DNA from: Comamonas serinivorans
GTDB lineage: Bacteria; Pseudomonadota; Gammaproteobacteria; Burkholderiales; Burkholderiaceae_C
NCBI RefSeq assembly: GCF_002158865.1
Contig: NZ_CP021455.1
Coordinates: 4,092,001 to 4,156,000, forward strand
Direction: 5' to 3'
DNA: 64,000 bases
Shown: positions 1 to 10,056 of the stretch, in pieces
Numbering within the stretch: position 1 is the stretch's first letter
Layout: each line of letters opens with the position of its first letter
The notes under the pieces: model-generated
The model's input: only the letters and a program-made list of their open reading frames with translations
Told to the model about the DNA's origin: nothing
The model's database searches: none
Made by a program: the position numbers and the translations under genes

Positions 1-591
1 CCTCACCCAGCACCGGGCAGGTCAACTCCACGCCCTGGATGAAGGTTTCGCACAGCACTTCCGGGTCGTAGGTGGCCGCCAGGGCATAGGCCTGGGCCAC
101 CTGATCGGCGCGCTCGACCTTGGTCAAGCCGATGGTGGACCCCTCGCGCGCGGGCTTGACGATCATGGGTGCGCCCAGGGCGGCAAAGGCCGCGGCTGCT
201 TCCTGCGCCGAGGCCACCAGGCGCCAATCCGGCGTGGGCAGGCCATCGGCACGCCACAAGCGCTTGGTCATGACCTTGTCCATGCAGATGGCCGAGGCCA
301 TGACACCCGAGCCCGTGTAAGGAATGCCCATGAGTTCGAGCGCGCCCTGCACCGCGCCGTCCTCGCCATAGCGACCGTGCAGCGCGATGAAACACCGCGC
401 AAAGCCCTCGCCCCGAAGCGCCGACATCGGCCGCTGGGCGGGATCAAAGGCATAGGCGTCCACCCCTTGACGCAGCAGGGCATCCAGCACCCCCTGGCCC
501 GACATCAGCGACACCTCGCGCTCGGCCGACAGCCCCCCCATGAGAACGGCCACCTTGCCCAGCGATGCCACATCGGTTCCTGTCACGCCCG

Positions 592-595
<4 letters not shown>
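1..595 (-). CDS. ddl: D-alanine--D-alanine ligase (3' end cut by window edge)
   Basis: ATP-dependent ligase joining two D-alanines for the peptidoglycan pentapeptide in the cytoplasm. The visible N-terminal ~198 residues show VLMGGLSAEREVSLMSG, the ALHGRYGEDGAVQG segment and IPYTGSGVMA, all hallmarks of the Ddl N-terminal domain. At the window edge the frame reads ETFIQGVELTCPVLGE, typical of the central ATP-grasp part, so the frame is open and continues beyond base 1. The ATG overlaps the murC stop by 4 bases (ATGA), which sets the start and implies translational coupling as the last visible gene of the dcw operon. Confidence 0.95.
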
Positions 596-1988
<1,393 letters not shown>

Positions 1989-1992
<4 letters not shown>

Positions 1993-3080
1993 GCGCTCAA
2001 CTCCTCACAGGCCCGCACCACCTCGTCGGTGGCCGTGATCTTTTGCATGCTCTTTGCTGCATCTGCTTTCTGCACAATGTCTTGGCGCTCCATATTCAGG
2101 AGCAATTTTGCCAGAACATCGGGCTTCATCTGCGACTGCGGCAACAACCACCCTCCGCCTGCCTGCACCAGAAATTCCGCATTCCGGGTCTGGTGGTCAT
2201 CGACCGCTGCCGGAAAGGGCACATAGATGGCAGCAGCCCCCACGGCAGCGATCTCGGTGACGGTGCTGGCCCCCGACCGGCACAGGATCAGGTCGGCATC
2301 GGCCAGGGCCTGCGCCATGTTGTCGATGAACGGCACCAGCGTGGCCTCGACGCCGGCCTCGGCGTAATTGCGCTCCAACCCATCCAGGTTCTTGGCGCCG
2401 CTCTGGTGGGTCACCACGGGCCGCTGCGCCTCGGGCATCAAGGCCAGCGCCTTGGGCACCGTGTCATTCAAGGCCTTTGCCCCCAGGCTGCCCCCCACCA
2501 CCAGCAGGCGCAACGGCCCCGTACGGTTGGCCAGGCGGGCCGACGGCGTGGCCTGCCGCAGGAAATCGGCCCGCAGCGGGTTGCCCACCCATTGCGCCCG
2601 TTTGTGACCGGCAAACGCACTGGGAAAGGCCGTGAAGATGCGGTCGGCAATGGGCGCCAGCCAGCGGTTGGCCATGCCGGCCACCGCGTTCTGCTCATGC
2701 AGCACCAGGGGTTTGCCACGCAGCACAGCCATCATGGCACCGGGAAACGTCACGTAGCCGCCAAAACCCAGCACCACATCGGGCTGCACGCGCCCGACGA
2801 TCGACCAGCTTTGCGCAAAGGCCTTGAGCAGGCGCAACGGCAACAGCAACAAGGTCTTCAGGCCTTTGCCCCGCACACCTGAGAAATCAATGGCTTGCAC
2901 CGCAATGCCATGGCGCGGCACGATCTGCGACTCCATGCTGCCCGGAGTGCCAAGCCAGCTCACGTCCCAGCCCTGCGCCTGCAGCTGCTGGGCCACCGCC
3001 AGCGCCGGAAAAATGTGCCCGCCCGTACCCCCGGCCATGACCAGGGCGCGCTTGCTGCGTGTGGAAGGCTGCGTCGTCAT
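1989..3080 (-). CDS. murG: undecaprenyl-PP-MurNAc-pentapeptide GlcNAc transferase
   Basis: Inner-membrane-associated glycosyltransferase that converts lipid I to lipid II. The 363-residue protein carries the GT28 nucleotide/lipid loop GGTGGHIFPALAVA (from residue 17), the second glycine-rich loop GGSLGAKALND and the donor-site region SGASTVTEIAAVG...PFPAAVDDHQT. The ATG at 3080 overlaps the ftsW stop by 4 bases; the open frame extends further upstream but only as an antisense shadow of ftsW. The last ~25 codons are visibly lower in GC than the rest (about 2035-2110). Confidence 0.97.
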
Positions 3081-4390
3081 GGCCGCCCTCCTCGCATCAG
3101 CACGCGGTTTTCGGCATCGATGCGCAGCACCACCGCCATGGCCACGATGTTCATCATGATGGCCGAGCCGCCATAACTCATGAACGGCAGGGTCAGGCCC
3201 TTGGTCGGCAGGGCCCCGAGGTTCACGCCGATGTTGATGAAGGCCTGAAAGCCCAGCCACAGGCCAATGCCTTGTGCGACCAAGCCGGAGAACACGCGAT
3301 CGAGCGCCACCGATTGGCGACCGATGTACATGATGCGGCGCGTGAGCCAGAAAAAGGTCAGCACCAGCAACACCACGCCCACAAACCCCAGCTCCTCGCC
3401 GATCACGGCCAGCAGGAAGTCGGTGTGCGCTTCGGGCAGCCAATGCAGCTTCTCGATGCTGCCACCCAGGCCCACGCCAAACACTTCGCCCCGGCCGATG
3501 GCGATCAGGGAGTGCGACAGCTGGTAGCCCTTGCCCAGCGCATGCTCGGCACTCCAGGGGTCGAGGTAGGCAAAGATGCGTTCGCGCCGCCAGGGCGACA
3601 GGGCGATGATGAGCGCGAACAGCGACACCAGCAGCGTGCCGATGATGATGAACATGCGCACGTTCACGCCACCCAGGAACAGGATGCCCATGGCGATGAC
3701 GGCGATCACCAGGAACGCCCCCATGTCGGGCTGGGCCAGCAGCAGCCCGCCCACCACGCCGGTGGCCACCACCATGGGTACCACCGCGCGCCAGAAGTCC
3801 TCCTTCACGGCCATGCGCCGCACCATGTAGTCGGCGGCATACATGAGCATCGCGAGCTTGGCCACTTCGGACGGCTGGAAGCTGATCGGCCCCAGCGAGA
3901 TCCAACGCCGCGCGCCATTGACCACCGTGCCCAGACCGGGAATCAGCACCACGATGAGCATGCCGAGTGTGCCCACGAACAACCAGGGCGCCATGCGCTC
4001 CCACAGGCTCATGGGGATTTGAAAGGTGACCAAGCCGCCGATGAAGGCCAGGACCAGCCACATCAGGTGACGGTTGAGGAAATAGGTGGCCGAGTAATGC
4101 CCGCCGAAGCGCGGGTTGTCCTGCATCGCGATCGAGGCCGAGAACACCATCACCAGCCCCCAGGCCAGCACGCCCACCACGGCCCAGATCAGCGCCTGAT
4201 CCACGCTGGTCATGCGCGTGGGCTTGGCCGAAGTCTGCGCAAAGTCCATGCCCCCCACGCGCACCGGCAGCGAGCCCGCCCCGGCCGCCGAGCCCGGCTC
4301 ACCGAAAAAACTCGACGCGCGGTGCAGCCACAGGCCCAGGCCCGTTTGTTCTGCCGCCTGGCGCGCCTTGCCGGAGGTGCGTCGGTTCAT
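3077..4390 (-). CDS. ftsW: peptidoglycan glycosyltransferase FtsW
   Basis: SEDS-family septal peptidoglycan polymerase that works with the PBP3 transpeptidase. About 437 residues with a ~70-residue cytoplasmic N-terminus followed by roughly ten hydrophobic segments. Family motifs are visible: FSASIAM, NGARRWI, QPSEVAKLAMLMYAADY, QPDMGAFLVI, and the C-terminal LPTKGLTLPFMSYGGSA. The ATG at 4390 is chosen because it overlaps the murD stop as ATGA; an in-frame Met 17 codons upstream lies inside murD. Confidence 0.96.
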   Translation of the reverse strand: MNRRTSGKARQAAEQTGLGLWLHRASSFFGEPGSAAGAGSLPVRVGGMDFAQTSAKPTRMTSVDQALIWAVVGVLAWGLVMVFSASIAMQDNPRFGGHYSATYFLNRHLMWLVLAFIGGLVTFQIPMSLWERMAPWLFVGTLGMLIVVLIPGLGTVVNGARRWISLGPISFQPSEVAKLAMLMYAADYMVRRMAVKEDFWRAVVPMVVATGVVGGLLLAQPDMGAFLVIAVIAMGILFLGGVNVRMFIIIGTLLVSLFALIIALSPWRRERIFAYLDPWSAEHALGKGYQLSHSLIAIGRGEVFGVGLGGSIEKLHWLPEAHTDFLLAVIGEELGFVGVVLLVLTFFWLTRRIMYIGRQSVALDRVFSGLVAQGIGLWLGFQAFINIGVNLGALPTKGLTLPFMSYGGSAIMMNIVAMAVVLRIDAENRVLMRGGRP

Positions 4391-5934
4391 GGCACCTCCT
4401 CGTCCAAGGCGCCTTCGGCCAGCGCCTGCACGGCATCGCAAAACACCTGCGCGCGGTGGGCATAGCCGTCAAACATGTCCCAGCTGGCGCAGGCCGGCGA
4501 CAGCAGCACGGCGTCGCCCACCTTGGCCAGCCGTGCCGCGCGCTGCACGGCATCGGGCAAATCGCGGGCGTGAATCAGCGGCACCTGGGCCGGCTGCAGC
4601 GCCGCCTCGATCACAGGCGCATCGCGGCCGATCAGCAGCACGGCCTTGGCGTACTGGGCCACGGGCGACACCAGGGGCGCAAAATCCTGGCCCTTGCCGT
4701 CTCCGCCCAGGATGACCACGATGCCGCGGTCCACGCCCAGGCCATTCAGAGCCGCCACCGTGGCGCCCACGTTCGTGCCCTTGCTGTCGTCGAAGTACTC
4801 CACGTCGTTCACGATGGCGACGGACTCGACACGATGCGGCTCGCCACGGTACTCGCGCAAGGCATACAACATGGGGGCGATCGGCACACCCGCCGCATGC
4901 GCCAGCGCCAGGGCCGCCAGTGCGTTCACGGCGTTGTGGCGGCCGCGGATGCGCAGGGCATCGGCCGGCATCAGGCGCTGGATGTGCAACTCCTCGTCAT
5001 CGCCCTTGCGGCGACGCTGCGTTTCGTCAGCCTCCTGGGCGCGCACCAGCCAGGTCATGCCGGCCGTGCTCTCCAGGCCGTAATCCCCGGGCCGCTGCGG
5101 TGCGCCTGCACCGAACGACACCCTGGCGCGCTCAGGCGCCTCTTTGGTCGCCTTCTTTTTGCCGGAGTATGCATCAGCTGCCGTTTGCAAGTTGCTATTT
5201 GCAGCCACATACATCTGCATGACTTCGTCGTCATCGCGATTCAGCACCATCAGCCCCTGCTGACCGAAGATGTGCGACTTGGCCTGGGCATACGCCGCCA
5301 TGCTGCCGTGCCAATCGAGGTGATCCTGCGTCACGTTGAGGACGGTGGCGGCTGTGGGCTCGAACCCCGACGCCAGCTCCAGCTGAAAGCTCGACAGCTC
5401 CAGCACCCAGACCTCGGGCAGGGAGCCGGCATCCAGGCTCGCCTGCAAAGTGTCCATCAGCGTCGGGCCGATGTTGCCGGCGGCCACCACCGAGGTGCCG
5501 TGGCTGGCCACCAGCTGTGCCGTCAACGAGGTCACCGTGGTCTTGCCGTTGGTCCCCGTCACGCCCAGCACGCGCGGCGCATAGGCCTGGCTGCGTTGCA
5601 AATCGGCCAGTGCGGCGGCAAACAGCCCCAGCTCGCCGGTCACCCACAGCCCGATGGCGCGTGCGGCATCGAGCACGGCCTGGGTCTGCGCCGGCGCCAG
5701 GCCCGGGCTGACGAACACGGCACGATGGGCCTGCCCGTCCACCAGGCTGGCGCCCAGCTCGCCGGCCACAAACCGCGCATCGGGCCACTCGCGTTGCAGC
5801 TCGGCCAATTGCGGCGGCGCCTCGCGCGTGTCGGCCACCGTGACCCGGGCGCCATGACGCGCGCACCAGCGCGCCATGGCCAGACCCGACTGGCCCAAGC
5901 CCAGGATGAGAACCGAGGTGTCTTGAAGTTGCAT
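4387..5934 (-). CDS. murD: UDP-N-acetylmuramoylalanine--D-glutamate ligase with repeat-derived insertion
   Basis: Adds D-glutamate to UDP-MurNAc-L-Ala. Motifs: LILGLGQSGLAMARW (9-23), GVTGTNGKTTVTSL (124-137), NVTQDHLDWHG (200-210), GRHNAVNALAALALAHA and DDSKGTNVGATVAAL. At 515 residues it is longer than usual for MurD. The extra length includes residues 240-257 (MYVAANSNLQTAADAYS), encoded by a copy of the palindromic element at 5164-5215, followed by a Lys/Glu-rich stretch to about 269. The insertion keeps the frame, so the protein should be functional. The ATG at 5934 has GAGG about 8 bases upstream, 11 bases after mraY. Confidence 0.95.
   Translation of the reverse strand: MQLQDTSVLILGLGQSGLAMARWCARHGARVTVADTREAPPQLAELQREWPDARFVAGELGASLVDGQAHRAVFVSPGLAPAQTQAVLDAARAIGLWVTGELGLFAAALADLQRSQAYAPRVLGVTGTNGKTTVTSLTAQLVASHGTSVVAAGNIGPTLMDTLQASLDAGSLPEVWVLELSSFQLELASGFEPTAATVLNVTQDHLDWHGSMAAYAQAKSHIFGQQGLMVLNRDDDEVMQMYVAANSNLQTAADAYSGKKKATKEAPERARVSFGAGAPQRPGDYGLESTAGMTWLVRAQEADETQRRRKGDDEELHIQRLMPADALRIRGRHNAVNALAALALAHAAGVPIAPMLYALREYRGEPHRVESVAIVNDVEYFDDSKGTNVGATVAALNGLGVDRGIVVILGGDGKGQDFAPLVSPVAQYAKAVLLIGRDAPVIEAALQPAQVPLIHARDLPDAVQRAARLAKVGDAVLLSPACASWDMFDGYAHRAQVFCDAVQALAEGALDEEVP
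5164..5215. repeat. interspersed palindrome copy 1, inside murD
   Basis: Outer arms GTATG (5167-5171) and CATAC (5208-5212), inner arms GCTGC and GCAGC. The centre is more diverged than in other copies, but GGAGTATG, CCGTTTG and ATTTGCAG are recognisable. It is translated in frame as part of MurD. Confidence 0.7.
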
Positions 5935-5945
5935 CGTGTTCGACC

Positions 5946-7124
5946 TCAACGCAACTTCAGGGTGGACAAGCCGATGAGGCACAGCAGCATGGTGATGATC
6001 CAGAAGCGGATCACGACCTGCGTTTCGGCCCAGCCGCTCTTTTCAAAGTGGTGGTGCAACGGCGCCATCTTCAGCAGGCGCCGGCCCTCGCCATAGCGGC
6101 GCTTGGTGTACTTGAAATACGTGACCTGGGCCATGACCGACAGGGCCTCGACCACGAAAATGCCGCCCATCACGGCCAGCACGATTTCCTGCCGCACGAT
6201 GATGGCGATGGTGCCCAGCGCAGCGCCGAGGGCCAGCGCCCCCACATCACCCATGAAGACCTGGGCCGGGTGCGCGTTGAACCACAGGAAGGCCAGACCG
6301 GCGCCGGCCATGGCCGCGCAGAAAATCATCAACTCGCTGGCGCCCGGGATGTAGGGGAACAGCAGGTAGTGCGAAAAGCTGAAGCTGCCCGTGATGTAGG
6401 CGAACACGCCCAGCGCCGAACCCACCATCACCACCGGCATGGTGGCCAGGCCATCGAGGCCGTCGGTCAGGTTCACGGCGTTGCTCGACCCCACGATGAC
6501 CAGGTAACTGAGGATGATGAAGCCCCACACGCCCAAGGGGTAGCTGACCTCTTTGAAGAAGGGCACGAACAGGCCCGCAGCCGGGGGCAGGTCCACGGTG
6601 AAGCCAGAGCTGACCCAGTCCACGAACAGGCGCCAGGCCGCGGCATTGGAGTTCTCGGACACCGCGAACGTCAGCATGATGGCCGCCAGCACGCCGATGA
6701 TGGACTGCCACATGTACTTCTCGCGCGAGCGCATGCCCTCGGGGTCTTTGTGCACCACCTTGCGCCAGTCGTCCACCCACCCGATGGCCCCGAAACCGGT
6801 GGTGACGAACAGCACGATCCAGACGAAGCGGTTGCTCAGGTCAAACCACAGCAGGGTCGAGATGGCGATCGCCACCAACATGAGCACGCCGCCCATGGTG
6901 GGCGTGCCGCTCTTGACCAGGTGGGTCTCCATGGCGTAGCCCCGCACGGGCTGGCCGATCTTCAGCGCGCGCAGGCGCCGGATCACCATGGGCCCCAGGA
7001 ACAAGCCAATCAGCAGGGCCGTGAGGGCCGCCATCACGGCGCGAAACGTCAGGTACTGCACCACCCGCAGGTAGCCGAACTCGGGTGACAGACCGTGCAG
7101 GTACTGGGCCAACAAAACTAACAC
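5946..7124 (-). CDS. mraY: phospho-N-acetylmuramoyl-pentapeptide transferase
   Basis: Integral membrane enzyme that moves phospho-MurNAc-pentapeptide to undecaprenyl phosphate to form lipid I. The 392-residue protein has about ten membrane segments and the Mg-binding and catalytic motifs GWVDDWRK, NLTDGLDGLA, FMGDVGALALG and the HHHFEKSGW loop. It starts with GTG: the codon overlaps the murF stop (GTGTTAG) and is preceded by a strong AAGGAGGT Shine-Dalgarno. The stop lies 11 bases before murD. Confidence 0.97.
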   Translation of the reverse strand: MLVLLAQYLHGLSPEFGYLRVVQYLTFRAVMAALTALLIGLFLGPMVIRRLRALKIGQPVRGYAMETHLVKSGTPTMGGVLMLVAIAISTLLWFDLSNRFVWIVLFVTTGFGAIGWVDDWRKVVHKDPEGMRSREKYMWQSIIGVLAAIMLTFAVSENSNAAAWRLFVDWVSSGFTVDLPPAAGLFVPFFKEVSYPLGVWGFIILSYLVIVGSSNAVNLTDGLDGLATMPVVMVGSALGVFAYITGSFSFSHYLLFPYIPGASELMIFCAAMAGAGLAFLWFNAHPAQVFMGDVGALALGAALGTIAIIVRQEIVLAVMGGIFVVEALSVMAQVTYFKYTKRRYGEGRRLLKMAPLHHHFEKSGWAETQVVIRFWIITMLLCLIGLSTLKLR

Positions 7125-8527
7125 GCGACACCTCCTTGCGGCTGGTTCGCGTTCTGCAGGGCTTGCACCACCCGCTCCATGCGCATGAATCTCGAGCCTT
7201 TGACGGCAATGGTTGAATACGTTGTGACGCTGGGCAGCACCTGCTGCAGCAGCGCGTCCAGGTCGGCGGCATGCGCCTGGCTGTCGCCAAAGCCAGTGGC
7301 GGCATGGCGGGCCAGCTCGCCCAGGGTGAGCAGCCTGTCCACGCCGCGCCGGGCCGCATAGGTCCCCACGTCGGTGTGGTACTGCGGCCCCTGATCGCCC
7401 ACCTCGCCCATGTCACCCAGCACCAGCAGGCGCGGGCCTGGCAGTTCGGCCAGCACGTCGATCAGGGCCTCGACCGAATCGGGGTTGGCGTTGTAGGTGT
7501 CGTCGATCAAGGTGACGGTGCTGTCCGCCCGCTCGAGCAGCACCACGCGCGAACGGCCGCCCACGGCGCGGAAGGCCGACAGGCCGGCTGCGATGTCGGC
7601 CACGGGCACGCCCGCGGCCAGGGCACAGGCGGTGGCCGCCAGCGCATTGCGCACGTTGTGGCGGCCCACCACATGCAGCTCGACGCCCAGCTCTCCAGCC
7701 GGTGTGCCGGCCGTCACGCGCCAGGCGTCGCGCTGCCAGGTGCAATGCCGCAGGTGCACATCGGCAGCCGCAGCGTCGCCAAAGGTCATGAGGCGGTGCG
7801 AGCCTGCCATCTCGCGCCAGATCGGCACGTGGACGTCGCCATGCGGCACCACGCCCACCCCGCCCGGCTGCAGCGCACGCAGCACCTCGCCGTTTTCACG
7901 CGCCACGGCCTCGACCGACTGCATGAACTCTTGGTGCTCGCGCTGGGCGTTGTTGACCAACGCCACCGTTGGGGCCGCCATGGGCGACAGGTAGGCCATC
8001 TCGCCCACGTGGTTCATGCCCAGTTCGACCACTGCGGCGCGCATGTCCGGCCGCCAGCGCAACAGGGTCAAGGGCAAGCCGATGTCGTTGTTGAAATTGC
8101 CTTGGGTGGCCAGGCGGTGGCCACCGGTCCAGGCCGACAGGATGGCCGCGAGCATCTGCGTCACCGTGGTCTTGCCATTGCTGCCCGCCACGGCGATCAG
8201 CGGCCCGATGATGCGCTGGCGCCAGGCCAAGGCCAATTGACCCAGGGCCAGCTTGGCATCGGGCACCCGCAAGCCGCTGGCCCCCACGGGCGCCGCACGG
8301 TCCTCAACCATCACATAGGCCACGGCACCGGCCTGCAGCGCCTGCGGCACAAAGGCCGCGGCATCGAACCGTTCGCCCTGCAGCGCGATGAACACATCGC
8401 CGGGCTGCACGTCCCGGCTGTCGGTGCACACGCGGGCAATGCGCACCTGCCCATCACCTTGCAGCTGCGCACCCGGGACGGCCCGCGCCATCTCGGCCAG
8501 GGTCCAGTTCATGGGCTCACCGCTCAT
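7118..8527 (-). CDS. murF: UDP-MurNAc-tripeptide--D-alanyl-D-alanine ligase
   Basis: Completes the UDP-MurNAc-pentapeptide by adding D-Ala-D-Ala. Mur-ligase features in the 469-residue protein: the N-terminal DSRDVQPGDVFIALQG segment, ATP loop GSNGKTTVTQM (115-125), ELGMNHVGEMAYL, NALAATACALAAG, and DDTYNANPDSVEALIDVL, which marks MurF. The ATG at 8527 overlaps the murE stop by 4 bases; an ATG six codons in (MNWTLAEM) is an alternative start. Confidence 0.97.
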   Translation of the reverse strand: MSGEPMNWTLAEMARAVPGAQLQGDGQVRIARVCTDSRDVQPGDVFIALQGERFDAAAFVPQALQAGAVAYVMVEDRAAPVGASGLRVPDAKLALGQLALAWRQRIIGPLIAVAGSNGKTTVTQMLAAILSAWTGGHRLATQGNFNNDIGLPLTLLRWRPDMRAAVVELGMNHVGEMAYLSPMAAPTVALVNNAQREHQEFMQSVEAVARENGEVLRALQPGGVGVVPHGDVHVPIWREMAGSHRLMTFGDAAAADVHLRHCTWQRDAWRVTAGTPAGELGVELHVVGRHNVRNALAATACALAAGVPVADIAAGLSAFRAVGGRSRVVLLERADSTVTLIDDTYNANPDSVEALIDVLAELPGPRLLVLGDMGEVGDQGPQYHTDVGTYAARRGVDRLLTLGELARHAATGFGDSQAHAADLDALLQQVLPSVTTYSTIAVKGSRFMRMERVVQALQNANQPQGGVAC

Positions 8528-10056
8528 GGCGCCCCTCCGCTGGAACGGCGCTGCAGCGCCAGGCGTGCCACGTCAAGGTCTGAAAAAGGGTGACGCTCGC
8601 CCACAACTTCTTGGTAATCCTCATGTCCCTTACCGGCCAACACCACGACGTCCCGCGGGGACGCCTGCGTGATGGCCATCTGAATGGCGCCCCCCCGGTC
8701 GACCTCGGTCAGGTGGGGCCGTGTCATGCCGGCCTGGATGGCTTCGATGATGGCCATCGGCGCTTCGTGACGGGGGTTGTCGCTGGTCACCACCACGCGA
8801 TCGGCGCCCTGCTCCGCCACGCGGCCCATGAGCGGCCGTTTGGCTGCATCGCGGTTGCCACCACAGCCAAAGACGCACCACAGGCGGCCGCCACGCTGGT
8901 CGGCCAGGGGGCGCACGGCCTGCAGCGCCTTGTCCAGCGCATCGGGTGTGTGCGCGTAGTCGACCAGCACCAGCGGGCCGCTGCGGCCGGCGGCCGCCAC
9001 CCGCTGCAACCGACCGGGCACGGCCGGCAGGCGCGCCACGCCCTGTGCAACCGCCGCCAGTGGCACGCCCCAGGCGCGCATGCAGGCGATCACGCCCAGC
9101 AGGTTGTTCACGTTGAAGTCACCAAACTGGGTGGTATGCACCACCACCCGTTCATCATCTGGATCACTCAGCTCGATACCCATGCCTTCATCGGCATGGT
9201 GAACCGCCACCGCCCGCAACCGGGCCGCCGGATGACGCCCCACGGTCCACAGGTCCAGCTCGCCCGCCTGCGCGCTCGTCTTCAAGTCTTCCGCCAGCCT
9301 CGCACCCTGGTCGTCGTCGATGTTGACCACCGCATGCCGCAGACCCGGCCAGTCGAACAGCCGGCGCTTGGCCTGCCAGTAGTCGGCCATGTCGGCGTGG
9401 TAGTCCAGGTGGTCCTGCGTGAAATTCGTGAACACCGCCGTGTCGATGCGCACGCCATCCAGGCGATGCTCGGCCAGGCCGATCGACGAGGCCTCCATCA
9501 CACAGGCGGTGACACCGTCCTGCACAGCATCGCGAAATGCCTGGTGCAGACGCACCGGATCCGGCGTGGTCAGGCCGGTGCTGTGCACCGCGGGGGGCTC
9601 ACCCACCCCCAGCGTGCCCACCATGAGGCAACGCTGCGCGTGCGGCGCCGGCAGGTGCGGCAGCAAGCTGGCCAGCCACCAGGCGGTGGAGGTCTTGCCA
9701 TTGGTGCCCGTGACGGCCACGGTCGCCAGTTGCCGGGTCGGCTCGCCATAGAACAGGCTGGCGATGGGGCCGGTGTCGGCTTTGAGGTGGTCGTAGCTGG
9801 CGATGCGTTCGGCCTGCGTGCCATGCCGCAAGGCGTCGGGCAAGGCGTGCTCCACACCCTGCGCCTCGACCAGGCAGGCCGCAGCACCCTGAGCCAGCGC
9901 ATCACCCACGAACTGGCGCCCATCGACCGCGGCGCCGGGCCAGGCCACAAAGCCGTCGTGCGCGCCCACGCGGCGGCTGTCCACCGTCAGCTGGCCCTGC
10001 ACGCGGGCACGCAGCCAGTCATTGGCTGCCTGTGGATCGGCCAGGCGCTGGATCAA
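8524..10056 (-). CDS. murE: UDP-MurNAc-L-Ala-D-Glu--meso-diaminopimelate ligase
   Basis: Adds the third residue of the stem peptide. The 510-residue protein has TGTNGKTSTAWW (116-127), the lysine normally carbamylated in YWQAKRRLF (K230) and the DNPR motif (426-429), which in this family marks meso-diaminopimelate as substrate, in line with a Gram-negative wall. The start is a TTG that overlaps the ftsI stop (TTGA), an uncommon start codon that may lower its translation relative to its neighbours. Confidence 0.96.
   Translation of the reverse strand: MIQRLADPQAANDWLRARVQGQLTVDSRRVGAHDGFVAWPGAAVDGRQFVGDALAQGAAACLVEAQGVEHALPDALRHGTQAERIASYDHLKADTGPIASLFYGEPTRQLATVAVTGTNGKTSTAWWLASLLPHLPAPHAQRCLMVGTLGVGEPPAVHSTGLTTPDPVRLHQAFRDAVQDGVTACVMEASSIGLAEHRLDGVRIDTAVFTNFTQDHLDYHADMADYWQAKRRLFDWPGLRHAVVNIDDDQGARLAEDLKTSAQAGELDLWTVGRHPAARLRAVAVHHADEGMGIELSDPDDERVVVHTTQFGDFNVNNLLGVIACMRAWGVPLAAVAQGVARLPAVPGRLQRVAAAGRSGPLVLVDYAHTPDALDKALQAVRPLADQRGGRLWCVFGCGGNRDAAKRPLMGRVAEQGADRVVVTSDNPRHEAPMAIIEAIQAGMTRPHLTEVDRGGAIQMAITQASPRDVVVLAGKGHEDYQEVVGERHPFSDLDVARLALQRRSSGGAP

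Noticed and set aside
2035..2110. A second repeat-derived insertion at the murG 3' end because of its low GC
   Set aside because: No GTATG/CATAC arms are present, and the encoded C-terminus has normal MurG length and pattern.
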